Shown in pieces: positions 25,533 to 34,548 of a stretch of 64,000 bases of DNA. The notes beneath the pieces were generated by a model, which had not been told where the DNA came from, made no database searches, and saw only the letters and a program-made list of their open reading frames with translations. Source of the DNA: Flavihumibacter cheonanensis (GTDB taxonomy: Bacteria; Bacteroidota; Bacteroidia; Chitinophagales; Chitinophagaceae); the NCBI RefSeq assembly GCF_022352215.1, contig NZ_JAKRWF010000002.1, positions 62,001 through 126,000 on the forward strand, in the 5' to 3' direction. The stretch's first letter is position 1; the number at the start of each line of letters is the position of its first letter. The position numbers and the translations under genes were made by a program.

Positions 25533-28500
25533 TTATAATTTGAAACTCAGGTTCACACCATAACTACGGGTGGTAGGGATACTCATGTATTCAATACCAG
25601 GTAATGCTGTTCCACCGCTATAGCTCATGTTTTCAGGATCTACGTGCGGAACATTGTCCCACAGGAACAGATTACGACCTACCAATGAAACAGCTACGCC
25701 ACGGAAAGGAAGTTTACCCCAAACCTTATCAGGAATATTATAACCAACCTGCAATTCACGCAGCTTGATGAAGCTGGCATCATACATCACACCTTCTGCG
25801 ATGTTACGACCACCGGTCCAGGCAGTATGCCATTCGCGGGCAGTAACTTTTCTGGTATTGGGTGAGAAAGAACCATCTGCATTCTGAACCACGCCTTCTC
25901 CGATTACACCATTTCCGGGTTTGGTCAAGTCATATCCATCCGCACGGCCTTCCAGTGTTTCGGTAATGATACCACCTTCGCGACCAACCACCTGGGTCAG
26001 TGAATACAATTCACCACCACTGCGGATATCAAATAGGAAACTCAGGCGAATACCTTTATAGTTAAAGCTGTTACGGATACCCATCAACCAATCAGGATTG
26101 TAGTTACCCAGTTTGATACGATTGGTTGTACGTACGGGACGACCATTGGAACCAATCACCATTTGTCCGGCATACTGTCCGGATGCATCATAATAAGGAG
26201 CATTGGGGTCTTTGCTCTGTACTCTTGCGAATCCAATTCCATACAGATCACCCATGCGCTCACCTACTCTGGCTTCAATGCTAACACCACGGCTTGCCAT
26301 TACGAGGTTGGTAAGGCCATCACTCAACTCAATAACTTCACTGCGGTTAGCAGACCAGTTAACATCAAAATTCCAGGTCAGGTTTTTGTTACGAACCGGT
26401 ACGAGGTTCAACATCGCTTCAAAACCCCAGTTTTTAATCAAACCGGCGTTGATTACGCGGCTTCCATAACCACTGGTATTAGACAGCGGAATAGAGAGGA
26501 TCTGGTTTTTGGTACGGCTGGTGTAATAAGTAAGGTCCAGTCCGATTCTGTTATCCAGGAAACGGATATCGGTTCCCACTTCATACGCAGAGCTGATCTC
26601 CGGCTTCAGGTTCAGGTTCGCCAGTACACTGGTTTCTCCATAGATCTGGGAAGAGCCATACGGGGTGCTTGGGTTGAAGGACTGAGTAAAGCGGAAAGGA
26701 TCTGTATCATTACCTACCTGGGCAAAGCTTCCACGAACTTTCAGGAAACTGATAAAGTCGGGCATTTTAATTACATCACTCAGAATGGCACTCAATGCAA
26801 CGGAAGAATAGAAATAAGAATTATCCTCGGATCCAAATTCTTTCAACGCATCCGGCAGTGTCAGTGCAGAGCTCCAATCATTCCGACCGGTAACATCCAG
26901 GAACAGGAAGTCTTTATAACCAACTGAAGCTGTTCCGTACAAGCTGTTGATCCGCTTTTCTACAAAGTTGTCTTCACTAACCAGCGGAATCCTGCTGTTG
27001 GTCAATCTGTATATACCAGGGATGTTGAGCTGTCCGGCTACGTTTTCTACAAAACGGCTGGTCTGGCGCATTTGGTTACCACCTACAGTTGCAGTAAGGT
27101 TGAAATCACTTACCTGCTTGGTAGCAGTCAACAGGAAGTCGGAGTTCCTTTCCTCATTGGTGATATTCACCTGGCGATACTGACCAAATGGGAAACGTTG
27201 GGTACTGAAAGCTCTTCTGTACTCTCTTCTTTCCTGGCTCCAATCTGTTGCAGAACGAAGCTGCAGATTCAGCCAGTTGGTAAATTCATATTTCAGTGTA
27301 ATGTTACCAATGATCCGGTCATAATATTGGCCATTGGTATTTTCCATTACTGTCAGGTAGGGGTTATCGTGGTAGTTGTAGTTCCAGCTGAACTGGCGAA
27401 GTCCTTCTGCACCACGCATGTACAGGCGCTTCATATCTTCTACCCGAATAGATGCCGGTAACCAGCAGTTGAAAAGGTACATCAGGCTTTCTGTACCATA
27501 ACTGATAGAAGGACGGTTATCGCTCTCGCTCTTGATATAACTTACAAATGCACGAGCACTGAGTTTATCGTTAAAGTTATAACCACCGGTAAGAGAAATT
27601 GTATTACGACGAAGATCCGTATTGGGTACGATACCGGTCTGATCCAGATTGGTATAACTCAGGCGGAAATCTCCACTTTTATTACCACCTACTAAAGCTA
27701 CGTTGTTGGTGATGGCGCGACCTGTTTGTAAGAAATCCTTCAGGTTATCTACATCCGGAAGCCAGGGAGTAGCTGTAATTACGGATCCGGCAGGTGCATT
27801 CAGATCACCACCCAGGAAATCAGTAGGCTGACCGTTAAGCGTGCGGGGAGAGTTGTATTGGGGATAGGATTGTCCGCGGAAAGCAGGTCCCCATCCTTCG
27901 TCAGTACCATCTGTTAAACCAGCACCAGCACCATTCACGAAGGCGAAATCACCACCATTACCATTTCCTTGTCCGTATACCTTTTGGTACTCCGGTAATT
28001 TCAGTGCAGATTCAGCAGTAACGTTACTGTTCACTTCAACACCCAATCCTTTTTGAACACGTCCGGATTTGGTTTTGATAACAATTACACCATTTGCCGC
28101 GCGGGAACCATAGAGGGCCGATGCAGCAGGTCCTTTCAATACTGACATGGACTCGATATCATCTGGGTTAAGGAAGGAAGCACCATTACCGAAATCCACT
28201 TCCAGGTTACCTCTGCCGGATGCACCTGTAATTGCATTACTAACAGGAACACCATCAATTACATAGAGGGGCTGGTTTTTATTCAGGTCAACCGAACGTT
28301 CACCCCGGATAGTAACGCGGGCGGAACCACCAATACCAGAGGGACTACCAACAACAGTAACACCGGCTACTTTACCAGCCAGCTGATTTACTACATTGGA
28401 TTCCCTGGCAACTGTCAGGTCTTCTCCTTTTACTTCCTGGATGGCATACCCCAGTTTCTTTTTTTCGCGGCGAATACCCAGGGCGGTAACAACTACTTCA

Positions 28501-28823
28501 TTTAATGAATTGTTGAGTGTGGTAGCGCTTACCACAATTTCTCCTGTGCCGCTAACAGTAACTTCCTGTGTACTGATACCTACACCACTGAATACTAATA
28601 CATCGCCCTGTTTGGCTGTTATCCGGAAGCGGCCATCAATATCGGTAGCCACACCGCGGGTTGTGCCTTTGACGAGAACAGAGATCCCGCTAAGCGGACT
28701 GTTATCCTGCTTAGAAAGAACTCTACCTGTAATTTGTTCCTGTGCGAGGAGGAGAAGGGGCGAAATGAGGAGCAGCAGAAGCCCCACCAGGCCCGAGGCT
28801 CGATGATGTCTTGGTTTTCTCAT
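25533..28823 (-). CDS. SusC/RagA-family TonB-linked outer-membrane transporter
   Basis: 1096 residues. The signal peptide (about 1-27) is followed by a carboxypeptidase-regulatory-like domain (QITGRVLSKQDNSPLSGISV, about 30-105), a TonB-box-like segment and plug (NEVVVTALGIRREKKKLGYAIQEV ... SVLKGPAASALYGSRAANGVIVIKTK, about 110-245), and a 22-strand barrel ending SYGVNLSFKL. It imports ligands captured by SusD with energy from TonB-ExbBD. First gene of the pair. An in-frame -7 box lies about 30 bases upstream of its start. The upstream XRE-cupin gene may control it. Confidence 0.96.
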   Translation of the reverse strand: MRKPRHHRASGLVGLLLLLISPLLLLAQEQITGRVLSKQDNSPLSGISVLVKGTTRGVATDIDGRFRITAKQGDVLVFSGVGISTQEVTVSGTGEIVVSATTLNNSLNEVVVTALGIRREKKKLGYAIQEVKGEDLTVARESNVVNQLAGKVAGVTVVGSPSGIGGSARVTIRGERSVDLNKNQPLYVIDGVPVSNAITGASGRGNLEVDFGNGASFLNPDDIESMSVLKGPAASALYGSRAANGVIVIKTKSGRVQKGLGVEVNSNVTAESALKLPEYQKVYGQGNGNGGDFAFVNGAGAGLTDGTDEGWGPAFRGQSYPQYNSPRTLNGQPTDFLGGDLNAPAGSVITATPWLPDVDNLKDFLQTGRAITNNVALVGGNKSGDFRLSYTNLDQTGIVPNTDLRRNTISLTGGYNFNDKLSARAFVSYIKSESDNRPSISYGTESLMYLFNCWLPASIRVEDMKRLYMRGAEGLRQFSWNYNYHDNPYLTVMENTNGQYYDRIIGNITLKYEFTNWLNLQLRSATDWSQERREYRRAFSTQRFPFGQYRQVNITNEERNSDFLLTATKQVSDFNLTATVGGNQMRQTSRFVENVAGQLNIPGIYRLTNSRIPLVSEDNFVEKRINSLYGTASVGYKDFLFLDVTGRNDWSSALTLPDALKEFGSEDNSYFYSSVALSAILSDVIKMPDFISFLKVRGSFAQVGNDTDPFRFTQSFNPSTPYGSSQIYGETSVLANLNLKPEISSAYEVGTDIRFLDNRIGLDLTYYTSRTKNQILSIPLSNTSGYGSRVINAGLIKNWGFEAMLNLVPVRNKNLTWNFDVNWSANRSEVIELSDGLTNLVMASRGVSIEARVGERMGDLYGIGFARVQSKDPNAPYYDASGQYAGQMVIGSNGRPVRTTNRIKLGNYNPDWLMGIRNSFNYKGIRLSFLFDIRSGGELYSLTQVVGREGGIITETLEGRADGYDLTKPGNGVIGEGVVQNADGSFSPNTRKVTAREWHTAWTGGRNIAEGVMYDASFIKLRELQVGYNIPDKVWGKLPFRGVAVSLVGRNLFLWDNVPHVDPENMSYSGGTALPGIEYMSIPTTRSYGVNLSFKL

Positions 28824-28853
28824 AAACTTTAGTAGTTGTTTTTAATTACGACC

Positions 28854-28861
28854 CAAAACTA
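28854..28861 (-). promoter_or_regulatory. -7 box upstream of susC-like gene
   Basis: Minus-strand TAGTTTTG fits TAnnTTTG and lies about 30 bases before the susC ATG. No good -33 TTTG at the usual spacing. The 185-bp gap between 28824 and 29008 otherwise holds no gene. Confidence 0.4.
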
Positions 28862-29008
28862 TCCGCCCAAAATGAAGCCTTTGTTACCGCCATCTTATTA
28901 AAATGTAAAGGTTTAGGCTAAATAAACGGTTGGTTTAGGTTAACTAAACTTAACGAAAATTTCACATTGCACAAAAACTAAATAAAAGGCAAACGATTGC
29001 GTGATTTT

Positions 29009-29578
29009 TCAGAAGAGATAAATGACGAGCAGGAGGGCTATCCCTTTCCCAATGTTTTTAATTCTATGTGGATGCCGGCCATCAAATGCGAGGGAGTCAC
29101 CGGCTTTCATGGTGAACTTTTCTTTGTCCACCTGGTATTCTATTTCACCCTGGACCAGGTATTTCAATTCATAGGCTTCCGTAGTAACCATCTGGCGTCG
29201 GGCAGCACCGGGTTTCATTTCCAGCAGTTCCATATCGAAAGCAGAACTGTTGACAGCCCTGGAAAAAATTCGTTTATAGGAGAACCCTTTCACCGGTTCC
29301 CGATTCACTTCCTTGAGTTCATCTTTCCGGATGACATAATATTTGAGATCAGTCATTTTTGCCTGCAACCCTTCAAAGAAACCGCGCATGTCTTCATCCA
29401 ATGAATGCACGATGCTTAAGAGTACAGGTAATGAAGGAACAGTCCGGTTGTTTTCAATTTGAGAAATCAGGCCCTTGGTAACACCCGCTTTATTGGCCAG
29501 TTGTTCCAGTGTTATGTTTTTTTCCTGCCTGCGCGCGCGAATGCGCTCGCCGATCAGCAAGAGAATCTCTTCTGTCAT
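29009..29578 (-). CDS. XRE-family regulator with C-terminal cupin domain
   Basis: 189 residues. The helix-turn-helix is at the N-terminus (RIRARRQEKNITLEQLANKAGVTKGLISQIENNRTVPSLPVL), the cupin domain at about 110-185 (AYELKYLVQGEIEYQVDKEKFTMKAGDSLAFDGRHPHRIKNIG). Architecture matches the PuuR-type regulators, in which the cupin senses a small molecule, often an amine or amino acid derivative. It lies between the molybdenum hydroxylase genes (35 bp upstream) and the susC-like gene (185 bp downstream), all on the minus strand. It is a candidate local regulator of one or both. Confidence 0.88.
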   Translation of the reverse strand: MTEEILLLIGERIRARRQEKNITLEQLANKAGVTKGLISQIENNRTVPSLPVLLSIVHSLDEDMRGFFEGLQAKMTDLKYYVIRKDELKEVNREPVKGFSYKRIFSRAVNSSAFDMELLEMKPGAARRQMVTTEAYELKYLVQGEIEYQVDKEKFTMKAGDSLAFDGRHPHRIKNIGKGIALLLVIYLF

Positions 29579-29613
29579 ATGGCAATATTAAGACCGGCTT
29601 GTTACCCCCAATA

Positions 29614-31779
29614 TTAAATTTTGTTTATATCAAAGGGGAGCCGTCTGATACGTTTACCTGTTGCTGCAAATATCGCATTACACAAAGCAGGTGCCAGGGG
29701 AGGTAAGCCAGGCTCACCAACCCCTTTGATTTTTTCACCACCTTCTGCAAGTATATGCACCTCTATCGGTGGTGTTTCAGTTATTCTCAGAATCGGATTA
29801 TTGTGAAAATTGGATTGAATGGTCTTTCCATTTTCTATGCGGATACCATTTTTGATGGCTGCTGTTATCGCCATAACAATAGCACCTTCCACCTGGGCTT
29901 CCACCATATCGGGATTGACCATGGTTCCCAGATCTATTACTGCATACACTTTTTCTATTTTGATGCCATTGCCTTTTTTAGACACTTCCACTACATTGCC
30001 TGCAAGGCCGGCGAAAAACTCCCACTGTGCCAGGCCCCTGCCCCAACCGGCCGGTAAGGGCTTCTCCCAGTTGGAAACCTCTTTTAGTTTCTGCAATAGT
30101 CTTTTCGTATCGGATTGTTTACTATCCAGCATGGACAACCGAAATGTCATGGGATCTGCACCCGCTTTCACAGCCATCTCATCCAGGAAGCATTCATGAG
30201 AAAATGCGAGCGTGGTAGAGGTAACCGCTCTCCAGGCAGCCAGTGGCACATGCATATCTGCATGCACATAGAGATTTTTCATGTTTGGGATCTCATAGGC
30301 CTGTTCACTAATGCCTTCGGTCATGCCACCATCCGTTTTGGTTTTATCGTAGTTCGGGTTGGAAGATGCCCCGATAGAGGGCGAGATCACCTTGTGCTGA
30401 AAGGCAACTGGTTTTTTATTGGCATCCAATGCGCCTTTGAATGCTGAGAAAGTCATAGGGCGAAATGGTCCCTGCTGGGTATCATCTTCGCGGGTCCAGA
30501 TCGCCTTCACCGGTTTACCGGCTTTTTTAGAAAGCTGCACTGCTTCATGCACATAATCCGGGTACAACCTGCGACCAAAACCTCCGCCATTGAACTGTAC
30601 ATGTACCGTAATATCCTCTGGTTTTACCTTGTATTCTTTTGAGAAACTGTTTTTGATACTGAAAGGTACTTGTGTGGAAGTCCAGATTTCAATCTGGTTG
30701 TTTTCTTTCCAATGGGCCAGGCAATTCATTGGCTCCATCGGGGAGTGAGATACCATCGGAGTTTCATAAAAAGCTTCCAGTTTGGTGGGAGCTTCTGCAT
30801 AGGCTTTATCAAAATCACCTTTGGTATGATCCACAACGCCTTCAGATTTGGCCAACTCTCTCAACTGCTGTTCATAAGCAGTGAGTGAAAATTTATCATA
30901 GCCCTTGTAATCCCATTTTACCTGCAGGGCTTTGCGGCCCTGAACTGCAGCCCAATAATTATCTGCCAGCACTGCAACACCTTCAAAGCGATATTTTCCA
31001 ATTAAGCGTTCACAGGTAATTACCTGCTGTACACCTTTTACTTTTTTAGCTGCGGAATCATCAAAGCTGATCATTTTACCGCCGAAAACAGGGCAACGTT
31101 CAATGCTGGCATAAAGCATGCCCGGGACCTCTACATCAATACCAAATACTGCCGTGCCATTGCTTTTCAGGGGGATATCAGGTCTTTTTACCCGCTTGCC
31201 CAGTAATATAAATTTGGAGGGGTCTTTCAGTTTGGGCTCCTTGGGTACTTCCAGCTTCGCTGCAGCAGCTGCCAGTTCCTGGTAAGTGGCGGAGCGATTG
31301 CTTGCCTTATGCAGGACCTTTCCATTTTCGGTTATACATTCCTGTGCAGGTACACCCCAGGACTGGCTGGCCGCAGTTACCAGCATTTCCCTGGCTGCAG
31401 CACCAACTTTTCTGTACTTGGTATAACTAGTACGAATAGACGCAGATCCTCCGGAGAACTGATCCGCACCCAATTCAACTTGTCCGCCTGATTGCCGGAT
31501 GGTCACCAGGTCGAGGGTAAGATCCAGCTCTTCCGCAATCAACGAAGGAATAGACTGAAAGGTTCCCTGTCCCAGCTCCGGTTTGGTATTGTATATGGTA
31601 ATGCCTCCTTTCGGATCGATCAGCACAAAGGGGGTAACACCTACTAGTTCGGCATCATTGCTCAGGTTCACCAACTGTCCGAATGCTTTTCCATCTACTC
31701 CATTCAGCCCAATGATCAGGCCTGCGCCGGTAAATGAGGATAAACGCAAAAACCGACGACGGGAAAGAGTCGTACGCAT
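29614..31779 (-). CDS. Molybdenum hydroxylase large subunit (xanthine dehydrogenase family)
   Basis: 721 residues with a twin-arginine signal (TLSRRRFLRLSSFTGAGLIIG), so it is exported folded to the periplasm. Family features are ELGQGTFQSIPSLIAEEL, QVEGAIVMAITAAIKNGI, the molybdopterin-binding GGGFGRRLYPDYV and the C-terminal GVGEPGLPPLAPALCNAIFAATGKRIRRLPF, whose Glu is the likely catalytic base. It resembles isoquinoline 1-oxidoreductase beta-type or aldehyde oxidoreductase large subunits. Partner: the 2Fe-2S small subunit encoded 20 bp upstream. No FAD subunit or cytochrome is adjacent, so the electron acceptor is unknown. Confidence 0.92.
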   Translation of the reverse strand: MRTTLSRRRFLRLSSFTGAGLIIGLNGVDGKAFGQLVNLSNDAELVGVTPFVLIDPKGGITIYNTKPELGQGTFQSIPSLIAEELDLTLDLVTIRQSGGQVELGADQFSGGSASIRTSYTKYRKVGAAAREMLVTAASQSWGVPAQECITENGKVLHKASNRSATYQELAAAAAKLEVPKEPKLKDPSKFILLGKRVKRPDIPLKSNGTAVFGIDVEVPGMLYASIERCPVFGGKMISFDDSAAKKVKGVQQVITCERLIGKYRFEGVAVLADNYWAAVQGRKALQVKWDYKGYDKFSLTAYEQQLRELAKSEGVVDHTKGDFDKAYAEAPTKLEAFYETPMVSHSPMEPMNCLAHWKENNQIEIWTSTQVPFSIKNSFSKEYKVKPEDITVHVQFNGGGFGRRLYPDYVHEAVQLSKKAGKPVKAIWTREDDTQQGPFRPMTFSAFKGALDANKKPVAFQHKVISPSIGASSNPNYDKTKTDGGMTEGISEQAYEIPNMKNLYVHADMHVPLAAWRAVTSTTLAFSHECFLDEMAVKAGADPMTFRLSMLDSKQSDTKRLLQKLKEVSNWEKPLPAGWGRGLAQWEFFAGLAGNVVEVSKKGNGIKIEKVYAVIDLGTMVNPDMVEAQVEGAIVMAITAAIKNGIRIENGKTIQSNFHNNPILRITETPPIEVHILAEGGEKIKGVGEPGLPPLAPALCNAIFAATGKRIRRLPFDINKI

Positions 31780-31799
31780 GGCAAGTAGTTTATGTTAGT

Positions 31800-32273
31800 T
31801 TAAAAAGGTTTGGTCTTCATCAGCTCGGCTGCTCTTTTCACTGCCTTACGGATGCGCGGGTAGGTGCCGCATCTGCAAAGATTGCCCTGCATGGCCGCAT
31901 CAATCTGCTCCTCAGTGGGATTGGGATTTTTCTTCAGGAAGGCAACTGCAGTCATGATTTGTCCGCTCTGGCAGTAACCACATTGTGGCACCTGGAATTC
32001 AATCCAGGCCTGCTGTACAGGATGTTCAAGATTGTCTGAAAGTCCTTCTATGGTGGAGATCTTTTTATTGGCAGCGGCTGTTACCGGGGTGCTGCAGCTC
32101 CTAACAGGATTACCATCCATGAGCACTGTACAGGCCCCGCATTGCGCCATTCCGCAGCCAAATTTGGTGCCTTTTAGTCCTACGAAATCGCGGATTGCCC
32201 AAAGCAGGGGCATCTGGGGGTCCACATCAATCTTGTGTTGTTTGTTGTTTACCGTCAGTGTAATGGCAGCCAT
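31800..32273 (-). CDS. Molybdenum hydroxylase (2Fe-2S) small subunit
   Basis: 157 residues from [15 protein letters not shown]. Ten extra upstream codons (to 32303) are not family-like. Two iron-sulfur domains are seen: plant-type ferredoxin [15 protein letters not shown] with a preceding Cys at KFGC, and the helical domain [10 protein letters not shown] plus [13 protein letters not shown]. It passes electrons from the molybdopterin site. It starts the unit read on the minus strand. It lacks its own signal, so export with the Tat-borne large subunit is expected. Confidence 0.93.
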   Translation of the reverse strand: MAAITLTVNNKQHKIDVDPQMPLLWAIRDFVGLKGTKFGCGMAQCGACTVLMDGNPVRSCSTPVTAAANKKISTIEGLSDNLEHPVQQAWIEFQVPQCGYCQSGQIMTAVAFLKKNPNPTEEQIDAAMQGNLCRCGTYPRIRKAVKRAAELMKTKPF

Positions 32274-32343
32274 AAAACTTAGTTGTAAGTACCAATTTAG
32301 CACTTATTCCTTTTTACCGCTGCAATTGTTTGATGATCGGTTC

Positions 32344-32391
32344 CCGGTGCCACCCGTCCGGTGCCACCGGACGGGTGGCACCGGACGAGTG
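32344..32391. repeat. Palindromic intergenic repeat, copy 3 (extended, compound)
   Basis: The core palindrome has arms CACCCGTCCGGTG (32351-32363) and CACCGGACGGGTG (32365-32377) around a C rather than G. Flanking CGGTGC and GCACCG extend it to about 41 bp (32344-32384). A further partial arm CACCGGACGAGTG follows at 32379-32391. It lies between divergent genes, 26 bases before the cyclophilin start, unlike the other copies, which follow stop codons. Confidence 0.9.
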
Positions 32392-32416
32392 GAGGAAAAG
32401 ATGCAACTTTGGGGGT

Positions 32417-33022
32417 ATGAAACAAATGGCAACTAAGTTGTTGGGAATCTGTCTTCTCGCGATCAGCCTGCTGGCGGGCTGCCGGGAAGCGAATAAAAAC
32501 AGCGACACCGTAGAAATTGAGATCAAAACCGTAGAAGGCACTATAGTTGCAGAGCTGTACCCTAAAAAAGCACCAGCTTCCGTGAAAGCCTTCCTGGATA
32601 TCTTAGACAAAGGACTTTACCAGCGCAGTTATTTTTACCGGATCCTGAGTGATGAAAATCAGCCCTCCAATGCACCCAAGGCGGAATTGATCCAGGGCGG
32701 ACTTTGGAGTCGCACTAAAATAAGACCCGAGCTACCGCGGATCCCGCATGAAACAACCCAACAAACCGGTCTCACTCATAGTGCAGGGACGCTCTCATTT
32801 GCGAGAGAAGAACCCGGCAGCGCTAGTTCAGAGTTTTTCATAACATTAAGTGATTTACCGGGCTTTGATTTCGGGGGTGAGAACAATGCAGATGGCCAGG
32901 GTTATGCCGCCTTCGGCCGGGTAATCCGGGGCATGGAAGTAGTGAGAAAAATCTATCGCAAACCGGAAACCGATCAATATTTTGATCCTCCGGTTATGAT
33001 TGTCGATATTCAACGTCGATAA
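32417..33022 (+). CDS. Cyclophilin-type peptidyl-prolyl isomerase lipoprotein
   Basis: 201 residues from MKQMATKLLG, chosen because the signal peptide (ICLLAISLLAGC) begins there. A frame opening at 32330 would translate the palindromic repeat. The lipobox LLAGC gives a membrane-anchored periplasmic protein. Cyclophilin features are TVEGTIVAELYPKKAP, FYRILSDE, the LSFAREEPGSASSEFFITLSD core and GYAAFGRVIRGMEVV. CAACTTTG (32403-32410) lies just upstream, so the transcript may be nearly leaderless. The following gene starts 10 bp downstream. Confidence 0.9.
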   Translation: MKQMATKLLGICLLAISLLAGCREANKNSDTVEIEIKTVEGTIVAELYPKKAPASVKAFLDILDKGLYQRSYFYRILSDENQPSNAPKAELIQGGLWSRTKIRPELPRIPHETTQQTGLTHSAGTLSFAREEPGSASSEFFITLSDLPGFDFGGENNADGQGYAAFGRVIRGMEVVRKIYRKPETDQYFDPPVMIVDIQRR

Positions 33023-33031
33023 GCTTTTCGT

Positions 33032-33835
33032 ATGAGCTGGAGAACCCGATTGTTTGAAATCATTTTTGAAGCTGAAACAAAGGCAGGCAGACGTTTTGAC
33101 CTCGCCTTGCTGGTGCTGATTCTTCTCAGCCTGGTAGTCGTTATGCTGGAAAGCATTCCGTCTGTAGCTGCACAATACGGGAAAGAGCTGATGATTATTG
33201 AATGGATCATCACCGGGTTGTTTACCATTGAATATATCCTGCGCTTACTGGTTGTGAAGAAGCCTTTGCATTATGCCCGCAGCTTTTATGGCATCATCGA
33301 TTTGCTTGCTATTCTGCCTACATATTTCAGTATACTGTTTCCCGGGTCACAATTCCTGTTGTCCATTCGGGCTTTACGATTGATGCGCGTTTTTCGCATA
33401 CTCAAGCTCACCCACTTTGTATCTGAAGGAAAGGGGATCCTGATGGCCATGAAAGCCAGTGTAAGACGCATCAGTATCTTCCTGAGTTTTGTCCTCCTGT
33501 TAAGCACGATCCTCGGAACTATTATCTATGTAGTTGAAAATGCTGCCAATCCGGATTTCAGTAGTATTCCCCAAAGTATTTACTGGGCAATAGTTACCAT
33601 TACTACCGTTGGTTATGGAGATATCTCTCCGGTAACAGCGATGGGTAAAATGGTAGCTTCTCTTGTGATGCTGCTAGGTTATGCAATTATCGCAGTACCA
33701 ACTGGTATTGTAACGGTAGAGTTATCCAAACAATTTGGAAAGAAAGACAACCTCACGGAAAGTTGTCCGGGTTGCGGGCACGATGGTCATGATCCGGATG
33801 CGCGGTTCTGTAAATTTTGCGGACATGCATTGTAA
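33032..33835 (+). CDS. Voltage-gated potassium channel with C-terminal zinc ribbon
   Basis: 267 residues. Six membrane segments: S1-S3 in the first 110 residues, a positively spaced S4 (LLSIRALRLMRVFRILKL), S5, and the pore with selectivity filter TTVGYGD at about residue 195, then S6. The last 25 residues form a four-cysteine ribbon, CPGCG...RFCKFCG. Starts 10 bp after the cyclophilin gene. K+ conduction is strongly implied by the filter. The ribbon presumably lies in the cytoplasm and may tetramerise or bind metal, which is inference. Confidence 0.9.
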   Translation: MSWRTRLFEIIFEAETKAGRRFDLALLVLILLSLVVVMLESIPSVAAQYGKELMIIEWIITGLFTIEYILRLLVVKKPLHYARSFYGIIDLLAILPTYFSILFPGSQFLLSIRALRLMRVFRILKLTHFVSEGKGILMAMKASVRRISIFLSFVLLLSTILGTIIYVVENAANPDFSSIPQSIYWAIVTITTVGYGDISPVTAMGKMVASLVMLLGYAIIAVPTGIVTVELSKQFGKKDNLTESCPGCGHDGHDPDARFCKFCGHAL

Positions 33836-33844
33836 GCCCGCTGC

Positions 33845-34534
33845 TTAAATCATCTGGATTCCCTCGCTTTCCAACTGCTTGTATTTTTTCTTGTCGAACA
33901 CATAGAAGAAGGCACCCTTTTTAGAAGAGGTTTTCTCTTTTTCATCCAGGCGCTGCAAAATGCCAAGGGATAAAATCTTTCGGGTGAAATTGCGCTTGTC
34001 AAAGCTTCTTTCAAAGATCGCTTCGTATAAGGCCTGTAGTTGTTGCAGGGTGAATTTATGCGGCAGCAATTCAAATCCAACCGGGTGATTGGATACTTTT
34101 TGCTGCAATCGCTCTTTCGCGAGTTTGATCATTTTTTTATGATCAAAGACCAGCGGTGGCAGTTTTTTAAGATCAATCCATTTTGCCTGATGTTCTTCCA
34201 GTTTATCATTATCCGAAGCATCAATTTTAATCAGGGCAAAATAGGCAATAGAAACAACTCTCCCGCCCGGATCCCTGTCGAGGTCGCCAAAGCAGTAGAG
34301 TTGTTCCATATAAATTTTATCGAGTCCGGTCAGGTTCAGGAGGATCCTGGCTGCCGCATCATCAATGCTTTCATTTTGCTGCGCGAAGCCACCCATTAAC
34401 GACCATTTACCAGCTTCAGGTTCCAGGGCTCTTTTTACCAGGAGCGCTTTTATCCCACTGCCATCAAAACCAAATATGATGCAGTCTACCGCGAGTAAAA
34501 AGCGGTCGTTGTTTTTGTATTCAATTCTTCCCAT
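33845..34534 (-). CDS. araR: Nudix-family transcriptional regulator, AraR-like (NrtR type)
   Basis: 229 residues: N-terminal Nudix fold (about 10-140) followed by a winged-helix domain (about 150-225, RSFDKRNFTRKILSLGILQRLDEKEK). The Nudix box is visible at GGFAQQNESIDDAAARILLNLTGL, but the catalytic REUxEE segment is RILLNL, so hydrolase activity should be lost, as in NrtR-type regulators. Bacteroides AraR, a member of this family, represses arabinose genes and responds to L-arabinose. Last gene of the arabinose operon, 14 bp after the symporter, matching that role. Confidence 0.85.
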   Translation of the reverse strand: MGRIEYKNNDRFLLAVDCIIFGFDGSGIKALLVKRALEPEAGKWSLMGGFAQQNESIDDAAARILLNLTGLDKIYMEQLYCFGDLDRDPGGRVVSIAYFALIKIDASDNDKLEEHQAKWIDLKKLPPLVFDHKKMIKLAKERLQQKVSNHPVGFELLPHKFTLQQLQALYEAIFERSFDKRNFTRKILSLGILQRLDEKEKTSSKKGAFFYVFDKKKYKQLESEGIQMI

Positions 34535-34548
34535 AACTGCTGGCTAAA

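Noticed and set aside
26163-26927. Long plus-strand reading frame inside the susC-like gene
   Set aside because: Opposite strand of a conserved barrel region, with low-complexity composition and no recognised motif. Treated as spurious.
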